Part shown: one piece after another, positions 50,861 to 60,849 of the stretch | Position numbering within the stretch: the first letter of the stretch is position 1 | Layout: every line of letters starts with the position of its first letter | Assembly: GCA_910575495.1 (NCBI GenBank) | Contig: CAJTFS010000001.1 | Coordinates: forward strand, 372,001-436,000 | DNA length: 64,000 nt | Source: Bacteroidales bacterium | GTDB lineage: Bacteria; Bacteroidota; Bacteroidia; Bacteroidales; Rikenellaceae | Direction: 5' to 3' | The notes under the pieces: model-generated | Told to the model about the DNA's origin: nothing | Database searches by the model: none | The model's input: the letters and a program-made list of their open reading frames with translations, nothing else | Translations under genes and position numbers: made by a program

Positions 50861-50932
50861 CGCCGCCAGCGGATTGCTGAATCTACAAACCACGCTGACA
50901 AGAGCCGTAACCCTTGTCACTCCGGGTCAGCT
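50861..50932 (-). other. Conserved hairpin element, copy d
   Basis: CCCGGAGTGACAAGGG, CTCTTGTCAGCGTGG: perfect stem TGACAAG/CTTGTCA, then AGATTCAGCAATCCGCTGGC. A TATCTTTG box lies just upstream on the - strand (50951-50944), so the element may start a transcript. Confidence 0.6.
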
Positions 50933-50943
50933 GTTTTCGGATG

Positions 50944-50951
50944 CAAAGATA
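50944..50951 (-). promoter_or_regulatory. -7 box upstream of hairpin copy d
   Basis: TATCTTTG on the - strand, about 15 nt upstream of the conserved hairpin element; no TTTG at 19-21 nt. Confidence 0.4.
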
Positions 50952-51229
50952 GCCGATTCCGCCGCCGGTTGTCGTTATCGGTACATTTTCTGCACGGTTG
51001 CCACCATGTATCCCGGGCTGTCGGCCCACACATCCGAACTCCGGAACAGACGCAGCCACGCAATCCGCGGCCGGAGCATACCCGCTGAAAACCGACACCT
51101 CACCGCTACAAACGACCAAAAGAAACACGTTGCCGCACCGGCAGGCGGCCTCACCGAAAAAGCAATCCGCCACCGCCGAACGAAAATAAATCATTATCTT
51201 CGCGCCGCATACACCCCAATCAAGCCATC

Positions 51230-53113
51230 ATGCTCGAATACGATCTCATAGTCATCGGCGGCGGACACGCCGGATGCGAAGCGGCCGCGGCCGCGGCCCG
51301 GCTGGGAACCCGCACGCTGCTGCTGACGATGGACATGACCAAAATGGCATCCATGTCATGCAATCCGGCCATCGGAGGAATAGCCAAAGGTCAGATTGTC
51401 AGAGAAATAGATGCTCTCGGAGGACAAACCGGCCGCATCGCCGACCTCACGGCCGTGCAGTTCCGCATGCTCAACCGCTCGAAAGGCGCCGCCATGTGGA
51501 GTCCGCGTGCACAGTGCGACAAAACGCGCTTCTCGGAGGTTTGGCGCCGTACGCTGGAGAACACCCCCAACCTCTACATCTGGCAGGACACCGCCACCGA
51601 GCTGCTTGTCGATACGACGGCCGGTCCGACTCCCCGCATCCGCGGCGTCAAAACCCGCATGGGGGTGGAGTTCGCCTGCCGCGCTGTCGTGCTCACGGCC
51701 GGCACTTTCCTCGACGGGGTCATGCACTGCGGCTCCTCCAACGCCGAAGGGGGTAGGGCAGGGGATGCCGCCTCGCACGGAATCACGCAATGTCTCTCTG
51801 CCCTGGGATTCGAAACGGGCCGCATGAAGACTGGCACCCCGGCACGCCTCGATGCCCGAACGATCGACTTCGAAGCGCTCGAGCTCCAGGAGGGCGACGC
51901 GAAGCCCGAAAAATTCTCTTTTTCCAACGACACGCACCCCGTCGAAGACCAATTGCCCTGCTTTCTGGTCTACACTTCGCCCGAAGTTCATGACATCCTG
52001 CGCCGGGGTTTCGACCGGTCGCCGCTCTTCAACGGCACCATCCGGGGCATCGGCCCGCGCTATTGCCCGAGCATCGAAGATAAGTTGCGGACTTTCGCCG
52101 AAAAGGAACAGCACCAGCTCTTTCTTGAACCCGAAGGCCGTACCACCAACGAATATTATCTCAACGGGTTCTCCTCCTCGCTGCCCTGGGAAATCCAATT
52201 GGAAGCGCTTCATAAGATACGCGGACTGGAGGATGTACACGTTTTCCGCCCGGGCTACGCCATCGAATACGACTATTTCCCACCCACGCAGCTGCACCAT
52301 TCGCTCGAAACCAAACTCGTAAAAGGGCTTTATTTTGCCGGCCAGGTCAACGGCACTACCGGTTACGAGGAGGCTGCTGCGCAGGGTCTGATGGCGGGTA
52401 TCAATGCCCACCGGGCCATGAAAGGAGAGGAACCCGTCGTGTTGAAGCGCGACGAAGCCTACATCGGCGTGCTGATCGACGATCTGGTGACCAAGGGCGT
52501 GGACGAGCCCTACCGGATGTTCACCTCGCGGGCCGAGTATCGCATTCTGCTCCGGCAGGACAACGCCGACCTGCGCCTAACGCCGCTGGGACACGAAATC
52601 GGGTTAGTCACACGAAAGAATTATGAAACTTTCCTACGAAAAAAATCTGCTGTCGAGGCCCTCGTATCTTTCGCAAAAGAACAGAGTGTCAAGGCCGATG
52701 AAGTGAACGATTATCTCCGTTCCGTCGGTTCCGACCCGCTCACTCAAGGCCGGAAGCTCAACGACATGCTGATGCGTAATGGCGTGACGTTCGAATCGTT
52801 GCGAAAGGTGCTTCCGAAACTCGAACGGTTCATCGCCTCCAACCAAATCCCGGCCGACGCCATCGAGGAAGCGGAGATACAGATCAAGTATCGCGGATAT
52901 ATCGAGCGTGAAAAATTCATCGCCGAAAAGTTGCATCGGCTCGAAAACATCGCCATTCCCGAAGATTTCGATTACGCCCGAATGAACGCTCTCACCATCG
53001 AAGCGCGCCAGAAACTGGATCGAATCCGTCCCGCAACCATCGGTCAGGCATCCCGCATCCCGGGAGTTTCACCCGCCGACGTAAACGTTTTGCTTGTTAA
53101 ATTCGGACGCTAA
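51230..53113 (+). CDS. mnmG: tRNA U34 carboxymethylaminomethyl synthase subunit MnmG
   Basis: 627 aa, full length. The FAD-binding motif is IGGGHAGCEAA (9-19), followed by MASMSCNPAIGGIAKGQIVREIDALGG, the MnmG-specific stretch with a conserved cysteine at about residue 42 (written here in pieces of the family consensus). A second signature, DDLVTKGVDEPYRMFTSRAE, lies at about 420-440, and the C-terminal helical domain binds MnmE. With MnmE it modifies wobble uridine of several tRNAs. It is the only + strand gene between 39 and 63 kb and lies beside an AT-rich, parS-bearing region, as gidA often does near bacterial origins. Confidence 0.97.
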   Translation: MLEYDLIVIGGGHAGCEAAAAAARLGTRTLLLTMDMTKMASMSCNPAIGGIAKGQIVREIDALGGQTGRIADLTAVQFRMLNRSKGAAMWSPRAQCDKTRFSEVWRRTLENTPNLYIWQDTATELLVDTTAGPTPRIRGVKTRMGVEFACRAVVLTAGTFLDGVMHCGSSNAEGGRAGDAASHGITQCLSALGFETGRMKTGTPARLDARTIDFEALELQEGDAKPEKFSFSNDTHPVEDQLPCFLVYTSPEVHDILRRGFDRSPLFNGTIRGIGPRYCPSIEDKLRTFAEKEQHQLFLEPEGRTTNEYYLNGFSSSLPWEIQLEALHKIRGLEDVHVFRPGYAIEYDYFPPTQLHHSLETKLVKGLYFAGQVNGTTGYEEAAAQGLMAGINAHRAMKGEEPVVLKRDEAYIGVLIDDLVTKGVDEPYRMFTSRAEYRILLRQDNADLRLTPLGHEIGLVTRKNYETFLRKKSAVEALVSFAKEQSVKADEVNDYLRSVGSDPLTQGRKLNDMLMRNGVTFESLRKVLPKLERFIASNQIPADAIEEAEIQIKYRGYIEREKFIAEKLHRLENIAIPEDFDYARMNALTIEARQKLDRIRPATIGQASRIPGVSPADVNVLLVKFGR

Positions 53114-54123
53114 ATAGCTCTCGTAGTACCGTCCGCAATCCAAAAGAATCCACACATTAAGCGAGTATTTGCACACTCACTCCGGTGCTCAACAGGGGTT
53201 GTTCCACGTGGAACAACCCCTATATTTTAGAATGCATCCGCCGCGCGCAATCAACATATTATATTGAATGACAACACATTAAACTAAATATCGCATTCAT
53301 AATTCTCTGCTCATAACATCGCTCAATACTTGGTTTCCACCCGCCCCAATGCTACTCAGCAAAATAACATTTCGTCAGTCAAAAAACCGACAATAATCAA
53401 CCAAAATTCGATCAGACACAGAAGTCCGCTTCTCAAAATCATACAAATTCAGCCGCTTCGATTACATCGAAAATCGCACTCTCTTTCTCCGAATTTTATG
53501 TAAAAATTCAAATAAAATACATCCCCGAAAACAGTTTAAAGACTCACCGCCGGATCAAATTACAGCTTCAAATAATTTTCTTACCACGAAACTCCGATAG
53601 GTTTACAGCCATAACCGGAAAATATTTTGATTTTGCTGCGAAAACCAGTGTCAAAAACATAGGAAAAACAAAAATTTCAACAGAAAAATATCAGTCAAAA
53701 TCTCAGCTTGTATTGACAGCAACACGGCAAGATAAATTTTACGCCAAAAATTTCGCGAGTTTTTTCAACGAAAAAAAATCTATAATTCCCAAAAGTTTAG
53801 CTGCAATTCAATCTGCAAAAGCAACCATCCACTAAAAAAGGAGAGAAAAGGGAAGAGAAATAGGGTGGGGTGGTAGAAGAAAGTGCAAAAAAAACAGAAA
53901 ATAAAAGCGGATATAGCATGAGATAAGATAGAGACAGAATAGAACGGAGAATAATAGGATAAAATTAGCCGGAAAAACTATTGAAAATTTGCCTATTATA
54001 AGAGCGAAGGAGCAATCAAAAAACCGATCGACTAAAATTGAGCTGAAATCACAATTAATAATAACTCACAAAAAACGGACGCTCCAAAGAAGCGCCCGGT
54101 AATAAAACAGAAGTAGGTAAAAA
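53114..54123. other. AT-rich 1-kb non-coding region next to mnmG
   Basis: About 1 kb without genes, far more AT-rich than its surroundings and strongly A-over-T biased on the + strand. From 53835 to 53990 it becomes purine-rich (GGAGAGAAAAGGGAAGAG and similar). Near its left end is the perfect palindrome at 53195-53220. There are no consensus DnaA boxes (TTATCCACA) that I can see. Confidence 0.7.
53195..53220. promoter_or_regulatory. parS-like centromere site in a perfect 26-bp palindrome
   Basis: GGGGTTGTTCCAC followed directly by its exact complement. The centre TGTTCCACGTGGAACA (53200-53215) matches the ParB site consensus TGTTnCACGTGnAACA. A second near-match lies at 54601. The hairpin could also end mnmG transcription, but the following TATATTTT is only a weak T-run. 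Confidence 0.7.
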
Positions 54124-55137
54124 CTACAAAACTTCGGTACACCAACCGTGTTTATCCTCAACTCTACCGTACTGAATATCCTGCAAAAGATTGAAAAGTT
54201 TCATCGACATCGGACCGACCTCCTCGCCATACTCGTAAACCTGATTGGTCTGCATGTCGAAAATCTTAGAAACCGGCGAGATGACGGCAGCCGTACCGCA
54301 AGCCCCGACTTCCTCGAATGTAGAAAGTTCCTCGACGGGGACTTCGCGCTCTTCGACCGTCAAGCCCAAGTCGGCTGCAAGCTGGCGCAAACTCATATTG
54401 GTAATAGATGGCAAAATCGAGGGCGATTTCGGAGTCACATATTTACCGTCCTTGATACCGAAGAAATTAGCTGCTCCGAATTCCTCGATGTGCGTATGGG
54501 TTGCAGCATCAAGATAGAGCACATTGGAATAACCCAGCTCATGGGCATGCTGGCCGGAATAGATGCTGGCCGCATAGTTGCCACCGACTTTCACATCGCC
54601 TGTTCCACGTGGAGCAGCGCGGTCCTGTTCACGGTCGAGAGCCACCTTGATAGGTTTGATCCCCTCCTTGAAATAAGCGCCGACGGGCGAAGCGTAGATA
54701 ATCAGCATCGCCTCCTTGGCCGGTTTCACACCCAGACCGACCGACGTGCCGAACATAACCGGACGCAGATAGAGCGAGGCACCCGTTCCGTAGGGCGGAA
54801 TGTAAGCCTCGTTGCGACGCACGACTTCCTTACAACCCTCGACGATCATCTCTACAGTCGGAACCGGAAGACACAACCGTTCGGCCGAAGTACGCAGACG
54901 ACGGGCATTGTCGGCCACCCGGAAAATCCGGACCTTGCCGTCCGCGCCGCGGAAAGCTTTCAGTCCTTCGAATAGTTCGAGTCCGTAATGCAGACAGAAA
55001 GACGACATGTGCATCCGGATGTACTCGTCGTCGGAGAACTCCATCGGGCTCCACTTTCCGTCGGAAAAAGTATAGCGGACGTTGCAGTCGGTCTTATGGT
55101 AGTCGAAGCCCAATGAGCTCCAGTCGATATTGGCCAT
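54124..55137 (-). CDS. ilvE: Branched-chain amino acid aminotransferase
   Basis: 337 aa, fold-type IV PLP enzyme of the longer (BCAT, eukaryote-like) group. The PLP lysine is Lys183 in DVKVGGNYAAS; the E-E-F-GAANFF motif near residues 217-224 and GTAAVISPV near 283-291 are family marks. It makes or degrades Leu, Ile and Val. It begins 27 nt after metG and may share its transcript. A parS-like site at 54601-54616 lies within the coding sequence. Third-position choices look less GC-rich than in the division cluster. Confidence 0.95.
   Translation of the reverse strand: MANIDWSSLGFDYHKTDCNVRYTFSDGKWSPMEFSDDEYIRMHMSSFCLHYGLELFEGLKAFRGADGKVRIFRVADNARRLRTSAERLCLPVPTVEMIVEGCKEVVRRNEAYIPPYGTGASLYLRPVMFGTSVGLGVKPAKEAMLIIYASPVGAYFKEGIKPIKVALDREQDRAAPRGTGDVKVGGNYAASIYSGQHAHELGYSNVLYLDAATHTHIEEFGAANFFGIKDGKYVTPKSPSILPSITNMSLRQLAADLGLTVEEREVPVEELSTFEEVGACGTAAVISPVSKIFDMQTNQVYEYGEEVGPMSMKLFNLLQDIQYGRVEDKHGWCTEVL
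54601..54616. promoter_or_regulatory. Second parS-like site, inside ilvE
   Basis: TGTTCCACGTGGAGCA: one mismatch from the palindrome at 53200-53215. parS sites usually occur in clusters near the origin and often inside genes. Confidence 0.5.
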
Positions 55138-55164
55138 GATGATATAGAGTTAAGATTATTCGGA

Positions 55165-57207
55165 TTATCCCACGATCGCACCGTCGGCCGTCTTGGCATC
55201 GGGTCCGAGCAGGCGCAGTTTTCCGTCGGCATCTTCGGCCATCAGGATCATGCCGCGCGACAGGGTGCCCTTGAGTTCGCGGGGTTCGAGGTTGACAAGC
55301 ACCAGCACCTGACGTCCGATCAGTTCCTCGGGCGTGAAATGCTCGGCGATACCCGACACGATCTCGCGCTGGTCGATGCCGGTGTCGACCGTCAATTTGA
55401 GCAATTTTTTGGTTTTAGCCACTTTTTCGGCCGTCAGAATGGTCGAAACTCGGATGTCCATCTTCTGAAAAGCATCGAAAGTCACCGAATCTTTCTGTTT
55501 TGCGACATTTTGCGACGCTTCGGCCGCCAGGTTGGCAGCCTTGGTGGCTTGCAACTTGTCGAGCTGGCGCTGGATGACATCGTCCTCGATCTTCTCGAAG
55601 AGAAGCGTCGGTTCGCCGATACGATGACCGGCCGCGATCAGGTCGACCGCACCGAGACGCTCCCAATCGAACTTGTCGACCGCAAGCATGGCAAGAATCT
55701 TGGCCGCAGAGAAAGGCATGAAAGGCTCGATGGCCAGAGCGGTATTGGCCGTGATCTGCAAAGCGATGCTGAGAATGGTCTTGACCCGCCCGGGATCTGT
55801 CTTGATGACCTTCCATGGCTCAGTATCAGCAAGATAGCGATTTCCGATGCGGGCAATATTCATCGCATCCTTCAATGCTTCGCGGAAGTGGTAATGCTCG
55901 ATGTTGTTTTCGAGCGACTCCTTGACGGCCGCCATCTCAGCGATGGTCTCGCGGTCGTAGTCGGTCAACTCGCCGCAAGCGGGGACGATGCCGTCGAAAT
56001 ACTTCTGTGTCAATACCAAAGCACGATTGACGAAATTGCCCAGCACGGCCACCAATTCGTTGTTGTTGCGGGCCTGGAAATCCTTCCACGTAAAATCGTT
56101 GTCCTTGGTCTCGGGCGCATTGGCGCAGAGCACGTAACGCAGAACGTCCTCCTTGCCCGGGAAGTCGTCGAGGTACTCGTGCAGCCACACGGCCCAGTTG
56201 CGCGACGTGGAAATCTTGTCGCCCTCGAGGTTGAGAAACTCGTTGGAGGGAACGTTTTCGGGCAGAATATAACCTCCATGCGCCTTGAGCATCGACGGAA
56301 AAACGATGCAATGGAAGACGATGTTGTCTTTGCCGATGAAGTGCACCATTTTGGTGTCATCGGACTTCCAATATTTTTCCCAATCGGGCGTAAGGTCCTT
56401 GGTAGCAGATATATAACCGATCGGAGCATCGAACCACACGTAGAGCACCTTACCCTCGGCCCCCTCCACGGGAACGGGAATGCCCCAGTCGAGGTCGCGG
56501 CTCACGGCACGCGGCTGCAAACCGCCGTCGAGCCAGCTTTTACACTGCCCGTAGACGTTGGTTTTCCACTCCTTGTGACCGTCGAGAATCCATTCGCGCA
56601 AGAAAGTTTCATACTGATCCAAAGGCAGATACCAGTGTTTGGTCTCCTTCATCACGGGCACCGAACCCGACACGGCGCTGTGGGGCTCGATCAGCTCCTC
56701 GGGCGAGAGGGTGGAACCGCACTTCTCGCACTGGTCGCCGTAGGCACGGTCGTTGCCGCACTTGGGGCAGGTGCCGACGATGTAGCGGTCAGCGAGGAAC
56801 GTTTTGGCCTCCTCGTCGTAGTACTGCATCGACGTTTTCTCGATGAACTTGCCCTCGTCGTAGAGCTTGCGGAAAAAAGCCGACGCCGTTGCGGCATGGG
56901 TTGCGGACGAAGTGCGCGAATAGATGTCGAACGACATGCCCAGCCGCCGGAACGACTCCTTGATAAGGTTGTGGTAACGATCGACGATCTCCTGCGGCGT
57001 GACGCCCTCCTTGCGGGCTTTGATGGTGATGGGCACGCCATGCTCGTCCGATCCGCAGACCGAGACGACGTCGCGGCCCCGCAGACGCAGGTAACGCGTG
57101 TAGATGTCCGAAGGTATGTAGACTCCCGCCAGGTGACCGATGTGCACGGGTCCGTTGGCATAGGGGAGTGCCGAAGTCACCAGATAGCGTTTGAATTCTT
57201 TTGCCAT
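55165..57207 (-). CDS. metG: Methionine--tRNA ligase
   Basis: 680 aa from ATG 57207; an in-frame codon at 57237 would add 10 residues but overlaps the promoter box. The class I signature is HIGH at 22-25; the zinc knuckle has [18 protein letters not shown] near 147-164; the KMSKS loop is degenerate, DKISTSRNW near 337-345. The C-terminal 100 residues form the tRNA-binding EMAP-like domain ([10 protein letters not shown], then [17 protein letters not shown]). A TATTTTTG box with TTTCG 20 nt upstream (57235-57265) is the likely promoter. Confidence 0.97.
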   Translation of the reverse strand: MAKEFKRYLVTSALPYANGPVHIGHLAGVYIPSDIYTRYLRLRGRDVVSVCGSDEHGVPITIKARKEGVTPQEIVDRYHNLIKESFRRLGMSFDIYSRTSSATHAATASAFFRKLYDEGKFIEKTSMQYYDEEAKTFLADRYIVGTCPKCGNDRAYGDQCEKCGSTLSPEELIEPHSAVSGSVPVMKETKHWYLPLDQYETFLREWILDGHKEWKTNVYGQCKSWLDGGLQPRAVSRDLDWGIPVPVEGAEGKVLYVWFDAPIGYISATKDLTPDWEKYWKSDDTKMVHFIGKDNIVFHCIVFPSMLKAHGGYILPENVPSNEFLNLEGDKISTSRNWAVWLHEYLDDFPGKEDVLRYVLCANAPETKDNDFTWKDFQARNNNELVAVLGNFVNRALVLTQKYFDGIVPACGELTDYDRETIAEMAAVKESLENNIEHYHFREALKDAMNIARIGNRYLADTEPWKVIKTDPGRVKTILSIALQITANTALAIEPFMPFSAAKILAMLAVDKFDWERLGAVDLIAAGHRIGEPTLLFEKIEDDVIQRQLDKLQATKAANLAAEASQNVAKQKDSVTFDAFQKMDIRVSTILTAEKVAKTKKLLKLTVDTGIDQREIVSGIAEHFTPEELIGRQVLVLVNLEPRELKGTLSRGMILMAEDADGKLRLLGPDAKTADGAIVG

Positions 57208-57234
57208 GATGTAACGAATGCTTCTTTCCAATGT

Positions 57235-57265
57235 CAAAAATACGAATTTTTACGATAATCCGAAA
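57235..57265 (-). promoter_or_regulatory. Promoter of metG-ilvE
   Basis: On the - strand TTTCG (57265-57261), about 18-20 nt, TATTTTTG (57242-57235), 27 nt upstream of the metG start codon. Confidence 0.6.
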
Positions 57266-57446
57266 CTTATTCGTGCTTTTTGTCATCGGACGGCAAGAGA
57301 AGCCCCGGCGGGGACAGCAAAGTCAACTTCGGTGAAGCAACGGTCTATCGGCAGTAAAGACTGCAAGACCTCCAACGCCCGAAACAAACCGCCTCAACCG
57401 TTCCGAACCCGTATCAATCTTTGCCCGAACCGGAAGAAGTTCCTGC

Positions 57447-58598
57447 CTACCGGCCGAGAAAACGTTCCTTTAGCCAACGCCGGACGGGCTCGTCATAGAG
57501 CTTGAGGGCGGCATGCGCCACGGCGATACTTATGAGGAAAATGGAGACGGCGACGAAAACATGCGTGCCCAACGGCGCATCGGGATGTTCGGCCGCCCAT
57601 TTGAGCTGAACATAAATCCACGGATAATGCGTGATGTAGAGCGGATAACTTATCGCCCCCAACCAGCGGCATACGGCCGTCGTCCTGGCGTCGGTCATCT
57701 TGCTGCCGGCACCGACGACAACCAACAAAGGAAAGACGAACAGAACGGCTACGGCATTATACAACCCGTTCATCCACAACGAATCGGGCACTCCGGGACA
57801 CGGAAGAACCAACACGGCGGCAAGCAAGGCCGAACACCACCAGAAACCTCCGCGCAGGTCGATGCGCCGGCCCAACCGGTACATGAGCAACCCGCAGAAG
57901 AAAGGATAGCACAGACGGCCGAAACCGACATACAACTGGTCGGGCGTGAGACCGAAACCACCGATGAGCGTATACCGGGCATAACTGCGGGCCTCCAGCA
58001 ACGAAAAGGTGTCGATGTTGAAGGCGATGTCGAGCGTAAAAAATGCCGAAACGGCTACCAACACGACAAGAAGCGGTCTGGAAAAACGTCTTATGACGGT
58101 GGCATAGAGGATGTTGGCTACATATTCCCACGTCAGCGACCAAGTCGCCCCGTTGAGCGGGTTCATCTCCTGCCAGCCCCGGATGTCGGCGCCCGGAGGA
58201 GCCGGAATCATCAAACAAGCCAACAACAGCATCAGAACGACCCGCCACCACGACGTCTGCGCCACGAGCGGGAACATCGGAGCATCGCCGAAGAAGAAGA
58301 ACAGGGCTCCGATGACACAACCCAGCACCACCAACGGCTGCAGGCGGATCAGACGGCGCTTGAAGAAACTCCACGTGCTCATCTGCGGCCAACGGTCGTC
58401 GTAGGCATAGCCAATGACGAAACCGGAGAGCACGAAAAAGAAATCCACGGCGAGGTAACCATGGTTGAGAATCTGAAACACGGGGCCGGCCGAATAAGTC
58501 TCGAACAGATGGAACGCCACCACGATCATGGCGGCGACACCGCGAAGTCCGTCGAGAATCTCGTAGCGCGGTTTCGATGCGTCGATTTGCAGAGCCAT
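57447..58598 (-). CDS. Acyltransferase 3 family membrane protein (OafA-like)
   Basis: 383 aa from ATG 58598 with about ten membrane helices. Motifs of the family are EILDGLRGVAAMIVVAFHLF (residues 13-32, catalytic His29), FFFVLSGFVIGYAY near 51-64 and SFFKRRLIRLQPL near 74-86. It transfers acetyl or other acyl groups to sugars of surface polysaccharides or lipids. It is a single gene; a TAACTTTG box lies 25 nt upstream. Which glycan it modifies is unknown. Confidence 0.92.
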   Translation of the reverse strand: MALQIDASKPRYEILDGLRGVAAMIVVAFHLFETYSAGPVFQILNHGYLAVDFFFVLSGFVIGYAYDDRWPQMSTWSFFKRRLIRLQPLVVLGCVIGALFFFFGDAPMFPLVAQTSWWRVVLMLLLACLMIPAPPGADIRGWQEMNPLNGATWSLTWEYVANILYATVIRRFSRPLLVVLVAVSAFFTLDIAFNIDTFSLLEARSYARYTLIGGFGLTPDQLYVGFGRLCYPFFCGLLMYRLGRRIDLRGGFWWCSALLAAVLVLPCPGVPDSLWMNGLYNAVAVLFVFPLLVVVGAGSKMTDARTTAVCRWLGAISYPLYITHYPWIYVQLKWAAEHPDAPLGTHVFVAVSIFLISIAVAHAALKLYDEPVRRWLKERFLGR

Positions 58599-58622
58599 TG
58601 CGTCAGGATTGTTCGGGAAGTG

Positions 58623-58630
58623 CAAAGTTA
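58623..58630 (-). promoter_or_regulatory. -7 box of the acyltransferase gene
   Basis: TAACTTTG on the - strand, 25 nt upstream of the start codon; the -33 region is T-rich without TTTG. Confidence 0.5.
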
Positions 58631-58661
58631 ACAATAAAAAACGACTGCCGACACCTCCCGC

Positions 58662-58692
58662 GAAAAAAAGCCGGGGTTGATGCCCCGGCTTT
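58662..58692 (-). terminator. Terminator of the S46 peptidase gene
   Basis: Ten-bp stem AAAGCCGGGG/CCCCGGCTTT with a 6-nt loop, followed on the - strand by seven T in all. It lies 19 nt beyond the stop codon. Confidence 0.9.
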
Positions 58693-58710
58693 CTACTTAT
58701 CGTATAATAC

Positions 58711-60849
58711 CTATTTCTTCCCGCCGACAAGCGTCATTTCGTCGAGCAGCCAACCGGCACCGGCGAACTTGTCGATAATGAAGAGCACGTAACGGACGTC
58801 GACGGAGATGGTACGCTGCAACTCGGGCTCGAACGCCACGTCGCCCGACATGGCCTCCCAGTTGCCGTCGAACGCCAGGCCAATCAGCTCGCCGCGGGCA
58901 TTCATCACCGGCGAACCGGAGTTTCCGCCCGTGATGTCGCAGTCGGCGAGGAAAGCGACGGGCAGCTCGCCCTGCTTGTTGGCATAACGGCCGAAGTCGC
59001 GCACAGCATAGAGTTCCTTGAGTTTCGCAGGCACGGTGAACTCGGCGGGGTTCTTCGGGTCCTCCTTCTCCATCACGCCCTTGAGCGTCGTATAATGGTT
59101 GTAGCGGATTCCGTCGGCCGGATTGTAGGGCAGCACGCGGCCGTAGGTCAGACGCAGCGTGAAGTTGGCGTCCGAAGCCCACGCTTTGGCAGGATTCTGC
59201 AACATCAGACCGGCCACATACTTACGGCTGCCCTCGGAGAGGCGGTCGTAGGCATCGCCCCGGGCATCCGACAACTCCTTGTAGAGCTCCCGCACCGAAT
59301 TGGCCAGCACGACGGCCGGATCGGCCGCCACCTTTTCGGGCGAATAATCGTCGATCAACGCCATGACCCGCTCCTCCGAAGCGAAGATCGAATTGTCGTA
59401 GAGCCAATCGACATAAGCATCGGTGTCGCCGCCGAACTGCTTGTCCACGATCCCGGCATAGAACGACGGCAGCTTCGCCATGTTCTCGCGTGCGATTTGC
59501 AACATGCGCTTGGCCACCTTGCGGTCGGTCGGCGCATTGTAATCCTTGTACCACTTGGCCATCGCCTTGCGGGCATTTTCGGGCTCCTTGATTTCGGGCA
59601 TGGGAGCCGACTGCCGCGTGAAGGAGAGTGCGGGCGTCAGCAACTCGATACCGCGCAGGAAAGCCTCGGAAAGGTACTGCAGGCCGGCCGAAGGAACCTC
59701 CAGCGTCTCGTAGGCACCGCGGATTTTAGACAAGGCATCCATATATCCCTCCTCGGGCAGCGTATGCTGCCGGGCCCAAGCCTGGAAAGCGGCCTCCTGC
59801 TCCTGCTTGCGCTCCTTGACGCGGAGTTTCTCGATGCCGCGCGACATGCCGATCGAATTCTTCCAGTAGTTGGACGAACCGGCGTACTTCGAAGCATACT
59901 GGATGCGCACCTTGTCGCTGGCCAGCATGTCTTCCCACAAGATGGCCTGGCGCTCGCCGCGGATGAAGATGCGCTGCGGATTGGAGATGCGCAGCATGTT
60001 GTCGATCTCGTAAGAAGTAGCATAGCGCTGCGTAGAACCGGGGAAGCCCATGATCATGGCGAAATCGCCCTCGTCGACGCCGTCGAGCGACACCTTCAGA
60101 TATTTGTCGGCCTTATAGGGGCGGTTTTCGGGCGAATAGTCGGCCGGTTTGTTGTCGGGACCCGCATAGACGCGGAAAATCGAGAAATCGCCCGTATGTC
60201 GGGGCCACATCCAGTTGTCGGTGTCGCCGCCGAACTTGCCGATCGACTGGGGAGGAGTTCCCACCAGACGCACGTCGCGGAACTGCTCGACCACGAAAGC
60301 GAAAAACTGGTTGCCCTCGAAGAAAGGTTCGATCTGGATCTGCATGCCGGGATTCTCCTCGGAGAGCCGGTCGGCCAACGCCTTGATGTTCTCCGACGTG
60401 ATTTCCTCGTACTCCTTCTGTCCGGCGATCGACGGCACGTTGCCGATGACCTCGGACGTAACGTCCATGATCTTGCGGATGAAACGCACGCTCAACCCGG
60501 GCGCCGGCAGCTCCTCGGCCTGCGACATGGCCCAGAAACCGTTCTTCAGGTAGTCGTGCTCGACGGACGAAAGAGCCTGGATCGACCCGAAGCCGCAGTG
60601 GTGGTTGGTGAACAGAAGTCCTTCGGGCGAGACGATCTCGCCCGTGCAACCGCCGCCGAAGATGACGATCGCATCCTTCAACGACGACTTGTTGATGCTG
60701 TAGATCTCCTCGGCGGAGAGTTTGCACCCGCGGTCCTTCATGTTTCTGATGTTCATTTTCTGAAGGTAGGGCAGCATCCACATACCCTCGTCGGCCAAGG
60801 CCGAAGCCGACACGCACAGTGCGGCGAAAAGCATAAAGAGTCTCTTCAT
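58711..60849 (-). CDS. S46 dipeptidyl peptidase, DPP7-like
   Basis: 712 aa from ATG 60849, with signal peptide MKRLFMLFAALCVSASALA. The chymotrypsin-like catalytic domain is split by a helical insertion. TNHHCGFG carries the catalytic His (83 or 84) and GGNSGSP the nucleophile Ser644. The specificity position after Ser reads LAFDGNWEAMSGD: Gly at the place where DPP11 has Arg, predicting a preference for hydrophobic P1 residues (DPP7) rather than Asp/Glu. It removes dipeptides in the periplasm, supporting peptide use by an asaccharolytic lifestyle. It is a single gene with its own terminator. Confidence 0.95.
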   Translation of the reverse strand: MKRLFMLFAALCVSASALADEGMWMLPYLQKMNIRNMKDRGCKLSAEEIYSINKSSLKDAIVIFGGGCTGEIVSPEGLLFTNHHCGFGSIQALSSVEHDYLKNGFWAMSQAEELPAPGLSVRFIRKIMDVTSEVIGNVPSIAGQKEYEEITSENIKALADRLSEENPGMQIQIEPFFEGNQFFAFVVEQFRDVRLVGTPPQSIGKFGGDTDNWMWPRHTGDFSIFRVYAGPDNKPADYSPENRPYKADKYLKVSLDGVDEGDFAMIMGFPGSTQRYATSYEIDNMLRISNPQRIFIRGERQAILWEDMLASDKVRIQYASKYAGSSNYWKNSIGMSRGIEKLRVKERKQEQEAAFQAWARQHTLPEEGYMDALSKIRGAYETLEVPSAGLQYLSEAFLRGIELLTPALSFTRQSAPMPEIKEPENARKAMAKWYKDYNAPTDRKVAKRMLQIARENMAKLPSFYAGIVDKQFGGDTDAYVDWLYDNSIFASEERVMALIDDYSPEKVAADPAVVLANSVRELYKELSDARGDAYDRLSEGSRKYVAGLMLQNPAKAWASDANFTLRLTYGRVLPYNPADGIRYNHYTTLKGVMEKEDPKNPAEFTVPAKLKELYAVRDFGRYANKQGELPVAFLADCDITGGNSGSPVMNARGELIGLAFDGNWEAMSGDVAFEPELQRTISVDVRYVLFIIDKFAGAGWLLDEMTLVGGKK

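Noticed and set aside
53195..53220. Ordinary Rho-independent terminator of mnmG
   Set aside because: The arms meet without a loop and the T-run is weak; the exact ParB-site core and a second copy nearby fit parS better, though a dual role is possible.
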